From the NCBI GenBank assembly GCA_905221605.1, contig CAJNDS010002733.1, forward strand, positions 1-57,500: a stretch of DNA of 57,500 nucleotides, in the 5' to 3' direction. The translations under genes were made by a program, and so were the position numbers. Below the pieces are notes generated by a model. The model saw nothing but the letters and a program-made list of their open reading frames with translations. It ran no database searches and was not told the DNA's origin. Shown in pieces: positions 8,452 through 16,475 of the stretch (positions are counted from its first letter, which is position 1; every line of letters begins with the position of its first letter). The stretch comes from Symbiodinium natans. Its lineage: Eukaryota; Sar; Dinophyceae; Suessiales; Symbiodiniaceae.

Positions 8452-10632
8452 ATGTCAGTGCGCAACTTGGCCCGACCATGGCTGTTGGCGGTTGCCTTTC
8501 CCGCCTTTGCCCTTGTGGCAGCGTCCAACACAGAGATGCAGCTCGCTATCTTCTCCCGCAATGCAACGGCAGTCAAAGAGCTGCTTGCCTCTGGGCAGAC
8601 AGACATCCGCACCTGGCGGAACCCGGAGTATCACACAACTTTTGTGATTGATGCGGCTGTCATTCCAAACAACACGGAAGTTCTCCGATTGTTGCTCGAA
8701 GAATGGCCGGAAGGAGCCTCTGCTACGGAACCCACATACGGCTCGACACCATTGATCGCTACATGTAGCTTTGGCCGTTTTGAAAATGCGAAGGTGCTTG
8801 TGGAGATGTGGCCGGAAGGAGTTCAGGCTGTCGACCGGTTTGGCAAGACAGCTCTGCATGTTGCCGCGGAGTTTGGCCATCTACACATTCTCCAGTTCTT
8901 GCTCGGACACTGGCCGGAAGGGTTGCACTTCAAGGACAACATCGGCCGGACGCCCATGAACTTTGCAGCATGCAGCACGGTTCTTTGGCTTGGCTGCGAC
9001 GAGACAATGGTGCTGCCTCTGCCTCGGAAGGAGGCATGGAAAGACGTAGCCCTGAACCTGGACTGCAAGCACTTGGACAAGCTTTCCAAGCCGAACCTTG
9101 AGCTGTGGCTCCAGTGCGGTGGGGACCTTCGGATTCAACCTCTTGGGACGCCGCTCTTAGTCCACCTGAAGAACGAGGAGGCGAAGGACTTCTTGAAGGA
9201 GCGCATGGCATCGGGGTTGCTGGAGAAGATCGTGGGAGACTGGCGCACCTGGGCAGCTCTGGGCACTGCGCTCCTTGCCTCGTTGGCAGCTGTTGGCCTG
9301 GAGCAGTTGTGTGCAAAACACTCCAAGGTCAGAAAGCCAGGTGCGGCCAAGCGCAACCCCTTTGAGCTCGGTGCCCACGTGTTGGTGTGCAGGGCTTTCG
9401 GGCGCCCGCATGTAGCGCTTCGCAGAGCCTGGCGTCTCCTTGAGATCTACACCTTCGTGATATTGTTGGCTGCCCGTCCAATGGTTCTATATTGGGCGAC
9501 ATGGTTGCCGTTAGTGGCCGTGCTCTACATCGTCCCCGGCATCGTCGCCTTTGGTCCGAAGGCCGTTATCAGCAGCCCGGTTCTGGTCCTCACCGCAAGC
9601 AATCTGGCCAGCTACGTGTTCGGCCTCCTGCGGTTGATTGTCTTGGAGAGTCTTGCCCATCTTGTGGAAAGCTATCAGCTTAGCCGTTGGTTCCGGGCTG
9701 GTGACTTTTATGAGGTGCGTCCAGTGGATGCCTCCTTTTGGCTCTCGTGGTTGGTTGATCCGGAGTTTGCCACATGGGTTGTGCAAAAACCGTGGGGGAT
9801 CTGGGCGGAAACCAACTTGCAGGACACCTTCCCCTGGGCGCCATCTGTGACGGCATCTGACATGTATGAGACGCTGGCGCGAGTTATCGGTGATTATCTT
9901 CCATGGCTGTATGGGTCGTGCTTGCTTCTGGCAATTCTGCACAGCTTAGGCAGGCGCCATGCAACTCGATGCCGTGGAGTCTTGGGCAGCATGGAGCAAC
10001 ATGATGCTCAGCTGGCGTGTCAAGACATCCTTCGAAAGAAGTCCGAGGAGTTTTGCACAGTGAACGCCAAGATCAAACCAGTAGTGGGCTTCGGCTGGCC
10101 CTGGCGGGATGCTGGTATTTATCCCAGAGTCGGACTCGTGTTGCTGGACATCGCCCTCGACATCAACACTGTCATCACCTTCCTCTCAGACCAGCGATTC
10201 GTCTTTGCCGGGGTCATGACCTTCGTCATAACGCGAAGTCTGCTGAAGCAGATGTGCATTCTCAGGCCATGGCATCTCCGAAAGGCGATCAATGCCAGCA
10301 TCCAGAGAGGAATTATGCAGCAAGACCTGCTTGATTTCCTCATGGAGGAAAAAGGTTCCGAGGCTATCGGAGCCGCCTGGCTCACCGCTTGGTCGATCTA
10401 TCTATCCGTCACCACGGCCTTCGAGATGTTGGTGCAGACGCTCAGTTTGTGGCTGAGCCTTCTTGGAGTTGCAGGCTATCTAGTCCAGGTGTGTGATTGG
10501 GGGACTCCCTTCATTCCCGTCAATCTCGAAGACGCTCACAAAGAGGCGGCTGCTACGTCGCCCGATGAGGACCCCGAGAAGGCGAGTGCTGCACGCGATG
10601 AGGACAAGGATATGGTTGAGGTCTACTTCTGA
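8452..10632 (+). CDS. Ankyrin-repeat multi-pass membrane protein, paralogue 1
   Basis: The intact 726-residue protein may sense or scaffold at a membrane, but its function is not known. Residues 8-24 (WLLAVAFPAFALVAA) look like a signal peptide or anchor. Residues about 27-175 form ankyrin-like repeats, with three units carrying WPEG at about 85, 120 and 154 and a classical GKTALHVAAEFGHLHIL helix pair at 131-147. Hydrophobic segments follow at about 264-286, 333-362, 370-400, 485-499, 555-598 and 637-678. The tail (690-726) is acidic and ends DMVEVYF. I chose the ATG at 8452 because it aligns with the paralogue's start at 17926; the frame is open upstream to 8227, but that part is not conserved. 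There are no introns. Ankyrin plus membrane segments recalls TRP-type channels, but no pore signature was identified. Confidence 0.9.
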   Translation: MSVRNLARPWLLAVAFPAFALVAASNTEMQLAIFSRNATAVKELLASGQTDIRTWRNPEYHTTFVIDAAVIPNNTEVLRLLLEEWPEGASATEPTYGSTPLIATCSFGRFENAKVLVEMWPEGVQAVDRFGKTALHVAAEFGHLHILQFLLGHWPEGLHFKDNIGRTPMNFAACSTVLWLGCDETMVLPLPRKEAWKDVALNLDCKHLDKLSKPNLELWLQCGGDLRIQPLGTPLLVHLKNEEAKDFLKERMASGLLEKIVGDWRTWAALGTALLASLAAVGLEQLCAKHSKVRKPGAAKRNPFELGAHVLVCRAFGRPHVALRRAWRLLEIYTFVILLAARPMVLYWATWLPLVAVLYIVPGIVAFGPKAVISSPVLVLTASNLASYVFGLLRLIVLESLAHLVESYQLSRWFRAGDFYEVRPVDASFWLSWLVDPEFATWVVQKPWGIWAETNLQDTFPWAPSVTASDMYETLARVIGDYLPWLYGSCLLLAILHSLGRRHATRCRGVLGSMEQHDAQLACQDILRKKSEEFCTVNAKIKPVVGFGWPWRDAGIYPRVGLVLLDIALDINTVITFLSDQRFVFAGVMTFVITRSLLKQMCILRPWHLRKAINASIQRGIMQQDLLDFLMEEKGSEAIGAAWLTAWSIYLSVTTAFEMLVQTLSLWLSLLGVAGYLVQVCDWGTPFIPVNLEDAHKEAAATSPDEDPEKASAARDEDKDMVEVYF

Positions 10633-10813
10633 ACCAATACAAGTTAGGAAGTTAGGGACGAACGAATGCTATGTGACTAGGTGGCCCATGGGACATGTTC
10701 TATTTTCCATGGGGAACTTTTTCTTGGGCGTTTTGACCACCGGGTTCTTGACAGATCCGCCAGACCCCCCTGGCCGCTGAGCTCAACAAGGCTAACATAG
10801 GCTCTGGAAACAA
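10633..10813 (+). other. 3' flank of ankyrin gene 1
   Basis: The 3' flank aligns with 20104-20240 downstream of paralogue 2 (shared GGGTTCTTGACAGATCCGCC), so the duplication includes the 3' untranslated region. Copy 1 has an extra stretch around 10679-10715 (GGCCCATGGGACATGTTC) that resembles 31580-31610, possibly a small dispersed insertion. No polyadenylation signal is evident. Confidence 0.5.
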
Positions 10814-10926
10814 TCTACGATTTGCTTAAGAACCCCCCTAAAAAAAATTCGAGTCCTGATCCCTATATTGCCCTTCTACGGAGAAATGTCGTTGTTCTTG
10901 GGGGGTTCTGAAGCAAATAGTAGTAG
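10814..10926. mobile_element. MITE family C copy, 113 bp
   Basis: Its ends are inverted: left TTTGCTTAAGAACCCC, right GGGGTTCTGAAGCAAATAGTAG. The inside carries a GTCCTGATCCCTATATTGCCC segment shared with copies at 14923-15029, 31941-32047 and 56622-56710. It is non-autonomous with no ORF. Confidence 0.75.
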
Positions 10927-10983
10927 CTGTTCAGGACCCTGGAAGGGATCCAATTGAAGCCTCCACCATTTCTATGTCAGCAC

Positions 10984-11062
10984 CCTAAACCCTAGCCCTA
11001 AACCCTAAACCCTAAACCCTAAACCCTAAACCCTAAACCCGAAACCCTAAACCCTAAACCCT
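10984..11062 (-). repeat. CCCTAAA tract
   Basis: About eleven heptamers on the C-rich strand, with one CCCGAAA. The surrounding spacer words CCTCCACCATTTCTAT and CCTCCGCCATTTCTATC occur just before and after the tract. The tract therefore separates two copies of a 16-bp sequence (about 10960-10976 and 11060-11076), an arrangement like a target-site or microhomology duplication. Confidence 0.7.
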
Positions 11063-11171
11063 CCGCCATTTCTATCATTCTATGCCACACAAAGAGCTTT
11101 GCATCAGTTGAGATGTTAAGAACCCAAAGAGGGCTGCTTCAGTCACTTAGGGGCCCGCTCATGCTGTGAAC

Positions 11172-11291
11172 CCACCCCGAAACCCTAAACCCTAAACCCT
11201 AAACCCTAAACTCTAAACCCTAAACCCTAAACCCTAAACCCTAAACCCTAAACCCTAAACCCGAAACCCGAAACCCGAAACCCGAAACAAC
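11172..11291 (-). repeat. CCCTAAA/CCCGAAA tract present in copy 1 only
   Basis: The tract lies between GCTCATGCTGTGAAC and CAACACAGCACTTCTCCAG. Copy 2 (20821-20850) reads GCTCATGCTGTTAAC followed at once by AAACAGCAATTCTCCAG. This is a third filled/empty pair. The CCCGAAA units cluster at the two ends of the tract. Confidence 0.8.
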
Positions 11292-11322
11292 CAACACAGC
11301 ACTTCTCCAGGGCCCTCTAAGT

Positions 11323-11520
11323 CAAGGGGGCGAAAGGAGGGACCCTTCTCGAGGGAAGTTATGGGTTATTCAGGGGCTACTGAGGTCTCTTGGGGCTACA
11401 TACGGTAGATATATAGATATATATATATATATGTATATATGTATATGTAGGGGTTATATAGGGGAATAAGATTAAGGGCCCCTTCTAGGGGTCCCTCCTT
11501 ATACCCCTTATACCCCTTAA
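11323..11520. mobile_element. MITE with 6-bp target-site duplication, absent from copy 2
   Basis: A 198-bp insertion is flanked by CTAAGT at 11317-11322 and 11521-11526. The empty site in copy 2 has a single CAAGT before GCACAATCTTCC (about 20857). Its ends are loosely inverted (AAGGAGGGACCC near the left end; GGGTCCCTCCTT near the right). It contains an (AT)n/TATGTATA microsatellite near 11410-11450. No ORF. Confidence 0.8.
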
Positions 11521-11620
11521 CTAAGTGCACAATCTTCCGCAGCTCGTACGTGCCATTTTGTTTTGCACCGGGAAGCCGGCGTCACACCACTCTTTTTAAA
11601 CCATGGCAGTCCCACAACTT

Positions 11621-11735
11621 GGGAGCCCAGTGGTAGCCTTTGTACCCTTCTGTGCTTTTTTTGGTTCAAGGTCTCCTTGTAAAGCAGCCAACCCCAAACA
11701 GGATACCCTTATTTTGATATGGTTACTGGGCTACC
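11621..11735. mobile_element. MITE family B copy
   Basis: The element has AGCCCAGTGGTAGCC at the left and GGTTACTGGGCTACC at the right (inverted), with TTGGTTCAAGGT and AACCCCAAACAGGATACCC inside. Copies lie at the allelic-like site in duplication copy 2 (21077-21180) and at 52015-52120. Because both duplication copies carry it, it predates the duplication. Confidence 0.7.
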
Positions 11736-12216
11736 AAGAAAATGTAAAGGTGGGAGGGAGATCGGGAGTTCAAAAGCCCACCTGCGTATTAGCAGGCAGA
11801 TGGGCCTTTCGATCTCATTTTGGTGGCCAGCGCGCGGTGATCCAAAGATTTGAAGCGCCTGCAGAGGTTGTGCCTCATCAGTTTGGGGTTTTTGTTGTAG
11901 ATGTAGGTTTAATTTAGACGTATACGAGTCACACCTGAAGACCCCTTGGGTTGCAAGGAGGCACTGCTCTGCAGGAGAGAAATGCTTGCCCAAACCACAG
12001 GATCGACAAAGGCAGTCCGTGCAAAAAGCTGGCAGTCGGCAGCCTTGCTTGGAGGTTCATGGTACTTATTCGCCAATCATCACTGCCCGCGACCGTGGAA
12101 CCGTCGAACCCCGAAAGGTCCGAAAAGCCCGAAAGACTACGAGCCCCAACACTTCAGTTCTTCGCTCCGTGCTGTCAAGGCTGTCCTGAAGGTTTGAAAA
12201 GGGTTGTGTGTGTTCT
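11736..12216. other. Duplicated spacer, no gene recognised
   Basis: Sequence at 11736-12130 aligns with 21181-21690 of copy 2 (shared AGATGGGCCTTTCGATCTCA and CAAGGAGGCACT). Part of it, TTGCTTGGAGGTTCATGGTA (12049-12068), recurs at about 53244-53263. Several frames of 80-170 codons overlap here but are not conserved as reading frames. Confidence 0.55.
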
Positions 12217-12220
12217 CTGT

Positions 12221-12338
12221 GCGTGTTTTGCGTGTTTTGCGTGTTTTGCGTGTTTTGCGTGTTTTGCGTGTTTTGCGTGTTTTGCGTGTTTTGCGTGTTT
12301 TGCGTGTTTTGCGTGTTTTGCTTGTTTTGCGTGTTTTG
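12221..12338 (+). repeat. 9-bp minisatellite (GTGTTTTGC)n
   Basis: About 13 tandem copies of GTGTTTTGC, nearly perfect apart from one CTTGTTTTGC unit near the end, followed by a degenerate GTGCGTTTT/T-rich tail. The open frames across it (Val-Leu-Arg or Cys-Phe-Ala repeats) come from the period being a multiple of three. Confidence 0.95.
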
Positions 12339-12490
12339 GTGCGTTTTGTGCGTTTTTTTTTTGTTTGTGTGCGTGTGTTTTTTTTGAAGGAATGCCCAGA
12401 ATGTTCTGTGCGCTCCAAGCCCACCAAGGCCCCAGAGAGCCCTCTGGGAGCCTCTGACATCTCCAGCGCGGGCTTGAGGCGCCTCGGGCA

Positions 12491-12706
12491 CCCTAAGCCC
12501 TAAACCCTAAACCCTAAACCCTAAACCCTAAACCCTAAACCCTAAACCCTAAACCCTAAACCCTAAACCCTAAACCCTAAACCCTAAACCCTACACCATA
12601 AACCCTAAACCCTAAACCCTAAACCCTAAACCCTAAACCCTAAACCCTAAACCCTAAACCCTAAACCCTAAACCCTAAACCCTAAACCCTAAACCCTAAA
12701 CCCTAA
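12491..12706 (-). repeat. Long pure CCCTAAA tract
   Basis: About 216 bp, 30 or so heptamers, almost perfect (one CCCTACACCATAAA interruption near 12590). It is one of the longest pure tracts in the window and lies between the two segmental duplication copies. Confidence 0.95.
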
Positions 12707-13554
12707 TCGGAGCCAGGCACCTCGGGGGCTGCTACCATCAGGGTTTCTGCAGCAATACCGTGGGCGTTTTCGGAGCTTTTGGCTCCCTCAAACCCTCCCA
12801 TCCTGAGAGTTTAGGGTTGAGGGGTTTGGGGTTTACCAAAACTCTCCACACTCCCCCGCCCCAAACCGAACGTCGGCGGCCCTTCCCGTACTTCCAGGTT
12901 TATGCTACAGTAAACCTCGAAATCCTAAACCCCCCAAATGGAGCCGCCAACGGCTGCACCTGTAGCCTTACCTGCCGGGTGCGCGAGTGTGAGAGTCGAA
13001 CCCCCCCGTCCCCAAAGCTGTGAGCTCTAAATCCTCAACCCTCACAGCCCCACGAAAGAATCCTTGCCTTGTGCGAGTGTGAGCGTCGCAGCCCCTGGCC
13101 CATCAATGCTCGAAGCCCTCCCACTCGGTCGTTCTCGAACATCGGGTTTAGGGTTTAGGGGTTTAGGGTTTAGGGTTTAGGGTTTAGGGTTTAGGGTTTA
13201 AGGGCTTAACTTTACTGCTCGTTGGTTCTTTTCATTGGGGTCCACAAAAGGTTTTGTCAAGACCCACTTTCAAGAACCCGCCCTCCCACTCGCTTTGAGG
13301 TCCGGCTCCGGCAGCCCATGTTGGTCAAGGCCCCCGCGCGACCTTTTCACGACCTAGTTTGGTCAAGGGGGGGGGGGGGAGTCGTGCTTTCCAATTTGTC
13401 GGGCAAAATGTTTTTCGGAGAGCCAAGAATTCTGACCTCCCTTGAGACGGAAAGTTTGCCTTAAACAAACTTAAATGGCACCGCCTTTTGAGAACCTTGA
13501 AAAATCTCCTTGGGAGCCCCTGTGAGTGTTTAGGCTTCTTGCCCGCGCGCCGAC
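12707..13554. other. Spacer with B-box-like repeats and a TTTAGGG tract
   Basis: B-box-like words lie at 12980-13002 and 13065-13092. A G-strand telomere tract spans 13144-13205. The sequence at 13206-13550 is unique, with a G run at 13367-13379. ORFs of 80-87 codons here show no motif or conservation and are not called. Confidence 0.55.
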
Positions 13555-13700
13555 TAAACCCTAAACCCTAAACCCTAAACCCTAAACCCTAAACCCTAAA
13601 CCCTAAACCCTAAACCCTAAACCCTAAACCCTAAACCCTAAACCCTAAACCCTAAACCCTAAACCCTAAACCCTAAACCCTAAACCCTAAACCCTAAACC
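13555..13700 (-). repeat. Long pure CCCTAAA tract before duplication copy 2
   Basis: About 145 bp of perfect heptamers ending some 70 bp before the start of the alignable duplication. Together with the tract at 12491 it brackets the junction region between the two copies. Confidence 0.95.
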
Positions 13701-14476
13701 ATTAGAGACGTCAAGGCCCGAACCCTAAGTTTTGCTCTACGGCTCCGAAACGCTCCAAACCTCAGCCCCAAGACGCCTCCGGAGGTTGGCAGCACGGCGA
13801 CGCCTCCCACCCACAACGACTTCTCCACACAAAGCGACCTGAGCATGCACAGCGACAGGGGGCTCGAGGTTGTCGTTCCAGCAGCCGCGGCCCAAAAATC
13901 CTTGTGATTGGTTCGGCGACCTTTTTCCGATCAGCGTGCGCAAAAAGATCTGCACTTGGCGTGCCTGAGCCCTGAGGCTTCCACCCCCAAAGGAACGCCC
14001 AAAGCCCTAAAGTCCTAGAGCCCTAAACCCCTGAAGCCTGAAACCCCTTATGAGTATGATTCCAAGCCGAAAGCCAACTTGCACGAGCTGAGTCAAAGGA
14101 GCACTGATCTGCCCTTCACACAGCCTTCTTTTGCCTTGCAGAGCTTCCATGAGCTTCCTCAACAGGTTTAGGGTTTAGAGTTTAGGGTTTAGCCCCCCCC
14201 CTCCTGTTTGTGAACCCATGCCCCCCTTTCGCCAACCGAAACTATCCGTCTGAGCTGGGTACCCACATGCGCATGGCAGCCACGCGGACGCTTCGGCTCA
14301 AGCGCCAGGACAGATGGCGTGCGAAATCGAAAGTTTCCCAACAGCACATACTGTCGGGCCTTGCTCTTTTCAGAAACTGGCCAGGCAAAGCCGGAAAAAA
14401 GTTAGTGACCAAAAGCGGTATTGACCGCATACTGTTGGGCCTCTGCACGGCCCACCTGTGTGTTCAGTGCTCAGGC

Positions 14477-14594
14477 CTAAACCCTAAACCCTAAACCCTA
14501 AACCCTAAACCCTAAACCCTAAACCCTAAACCCTAAACCCTAAACCCTAAACCCTAAACCCTAAACCCTAAACCCTAAACCCTAAACCCTAAAC
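14477..14594 (-). repeat. Pure CCCTAAA tract, probably copy 2 only
   Basis: About 115 bp of perfect heptamers. In copy 1 the interval between the GGGCCTTGC anchor (5709) and GTGTCATGGCTGCCCATGC (5772) has no tract. The immediate flanks are diverged, so the exact empty site is less certain than for the copy 1 tracts. Confidence 0.7.
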
Positions 14595-14922
14595 TCAAAA
14601 CCCTTTTGTGCCTTTGGCACAAAACAGCTAGTGTCATGGCTGCCCATGCTGGAGAGGGCTACTCTCAGCCACCTGGCACTGGTGGGCCTTGTGCAGATGC
14701 CTACCACCAAGTGGAGTCCAAATGGCGGGCGGTTCGCAGCTCGGCTCGTATGGTCCTTCGCTGATGAAGCCTGATGTCCTCCAAGCTGGAACCTGGAGAA
14801 ATGCACTATAAACCCTGCCGGGGGACCATGACGGAACCTGAGCAGTCTCTGGTCTACTGCTAAGGAAGCTGAAGGAAGTAACTGCAAACGGGAACACGGA
14901 CAGTTTTGTCATCTATCCTAAT

Positions 14923-15029
14923 CTACTGTTTCCTTAAGAACCCCAAAAGAATAAGAAAAAGGAATCCCTATGTTAACCTTTATAGGGAAGACTGTTTCTA
15001 TTTTTTCTGGGTTCTTAAGCAATTAGTAG
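14923..15029. mobile_element. MITE family C copy, 107 bp, absent from copy 1
   Basis: It has inverted ends (CTACTGTTTCCTTAAGAACC; reverse complement of the right end CTACTAATTGCTTAAGAACC) and an AATCCCTATGTTAACC interior. Copy 1 near 6211-6224 runs from AATCTGTTCC straight into AGGTGACTCC, so this element arrived after the duplication or was lost from copy 1. Confidence 0.8.
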
Positions 15030-15109
15030 CATGGGGTGACTCGGTTCACCTTCGCCAGCCACCCAGGCCCCCCCAAACTCCGAGAAGCTTGGAACCCCTC
15101 CCAAAGCCC

Positions 15110-16475
15110 TGAAACCCTAAACCCTAAGCCCTAGACCCTAAACCCCGAACCCTTACCCTAAACCCTAAACCCTAAACCCTAAACCCTAAACCCTAAACCC
15201 TAAACCCTAAACCCTAAACCCTAAATCCTAAACCCTAAACCCTAAACCCTAAACCCTGAACCTTTAAACCCTAAGCCTGTAGCCTCAAGAGCCTGGCAGC
15301 CGAAAAAGGCGACTTCGAGTCTCTACTACGGGAACCCCTTGCCGCAGAGGAGCCAAAGGTAAGAAGGGTTTAGGGTTGCGGGTTCAGGGTTTAGGGTTTA
15401 GGGTTTAGGGTTTAGGGTTCAGGGTTTAGGGTTTAGGGTTTAGGGTTCAGGGTTTAGGGTTTAGGGTTTAGGGTTTAGGGTTTAGGGTTTAGGGCTTGGC
15501 AGTCGGCAAGTCCAATTTCAAAAAGGGGAGAGGGCAAGGGCCAAGAGTTGAACGAGCTAGGGTTTAGGGTTTAAGGTTTAGGGTTTAAGGTTTAGGGTTT
15601 AGGGTTTAGGGTTTAGGGTTTAAGGTTTAGGGTTTAGGGTTTAGGGTTTAGGGTTTAGGGTTTAGCTTTCCCAGCAACCTGCTAGTGGCTTGCATGCACA
15701 AGGGTTTCGGGTTTACTTTAGGGTTTTGGGTTCAGGGTTAGAGAGATTTTGTAGTACTTGAAAGGCCGCAATCCATGATCTGCTGGAGGTCTTGAGAGGC
15801 AATCTCCGAAGCATATCGTACTACGCGACGTACTTGTAAAATAGACTGCCCACAGTGCTGGGCGGGTGGCACAAACCCTAAACCCTAAACCCTAAACCCT
15901 AAACCCTAAACCCTTCTAGTGCAGGACTGGGTGGCCGAGCTTCTGGCCCATCCCTCCACGGATGCACGCTGCGTCCGCTTGGGCTGCGCCTGGGAGGCCT
16001 ACCGCGCCCTGCGCTGCAAGCCAGAGAGGGGCGGACCCTATCTTCAACCGGTGAGGTTTAGGGTTTAGGGTTTAGGGTTTAGGGTTTAGGGTTTAGGGTT
16101 TAGGGTTTAGGGTTTAGGGTTTAGGGTTTAGGGTTTAGGGTTTAGGGTTAGGTTTAGGGTTTAGGGTTTAGGGTTTAGGGTTTAGGGTTTAGGGTTTAGG
16201 GTTTAGGGTTTAGGGTTTAGGGTTTAGGGTTTAGGGTTTAGGGTTTAGGGTCAAGGTTTAGGGTCTAGGGCTTAGGGCTTAGGGTTTAGGGTTTAGGGTT
16301 TAGGGTTTAGGGTTTAGGGTTTAGGGTTTAGGACCCGTCAGAGCGCGCGGGGTCAAAAGGGTTTAGGGTTTGCCGTAAAAAGGGTTTAGGGTTTAGGGTT
16401 TAGGGTTTAAGCTATAGGGTTAAGGGTTTAGGGTTTAGGTTTTAGGTCTTAGGGTTTAGGGTCCGCAAAGCCTGC
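15110..16475. repeat. Cluster of expanded telomere tracts
   Basis: C-strand at 15110-15275; G-strand at 15366-15494, 15560-15666, 16056-16350 (about 295 bp, the longest G-strand tract) and to about 16470; a short C-strand tract at 15876-15914 preceded by GCTGGGCGGGTGGCACAAA. Unique spacers align with copy 1 (6430-6800 and 7330-7435). The tract at 15560-15666 corresponds to only about two repeat units in copy 1 (6736-6750), showing in-place expansion or contraction. Confidence 0.85.

Larger units (their letters stand above)
5080..12130. repeat. Segmental duplication, copy 1
   Basis: This stretch of about 7.0 kb aligns by eye, in the same order and orientation, with 13770-21690. Anchors include GGAGGTTGGCAGCACGGCGA (near 5104 and 13788), GCATGGCAGCCACGCGGACG (5624 and 14272), CTGGGAGGCCTACCGCGCCC (7373 and 15987), a spacer at 7510-7650 matching 16560-16700, the ankyrin gene, a TGAGATGTTAAG-containing spacer (11108 and 20775), and AGATGGGCCTTTCGATCTCA (11798 and 21245). 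Gaps between anchors come mainly from telomere-repeat tracts and MITEs unique to one copy. Confidence 0.9.

Noticed and set aside
12066-12503. Frames of Cys-Phe-Ala, Val-Leu-Arg, Gln-Asn-Thr or Lys-Thr-Arg repeats on both strands
   Set aside because: Products of the GTGTTTTGC minisatellite; they are not conserved in duplication copy 2, where the repeat is absent.
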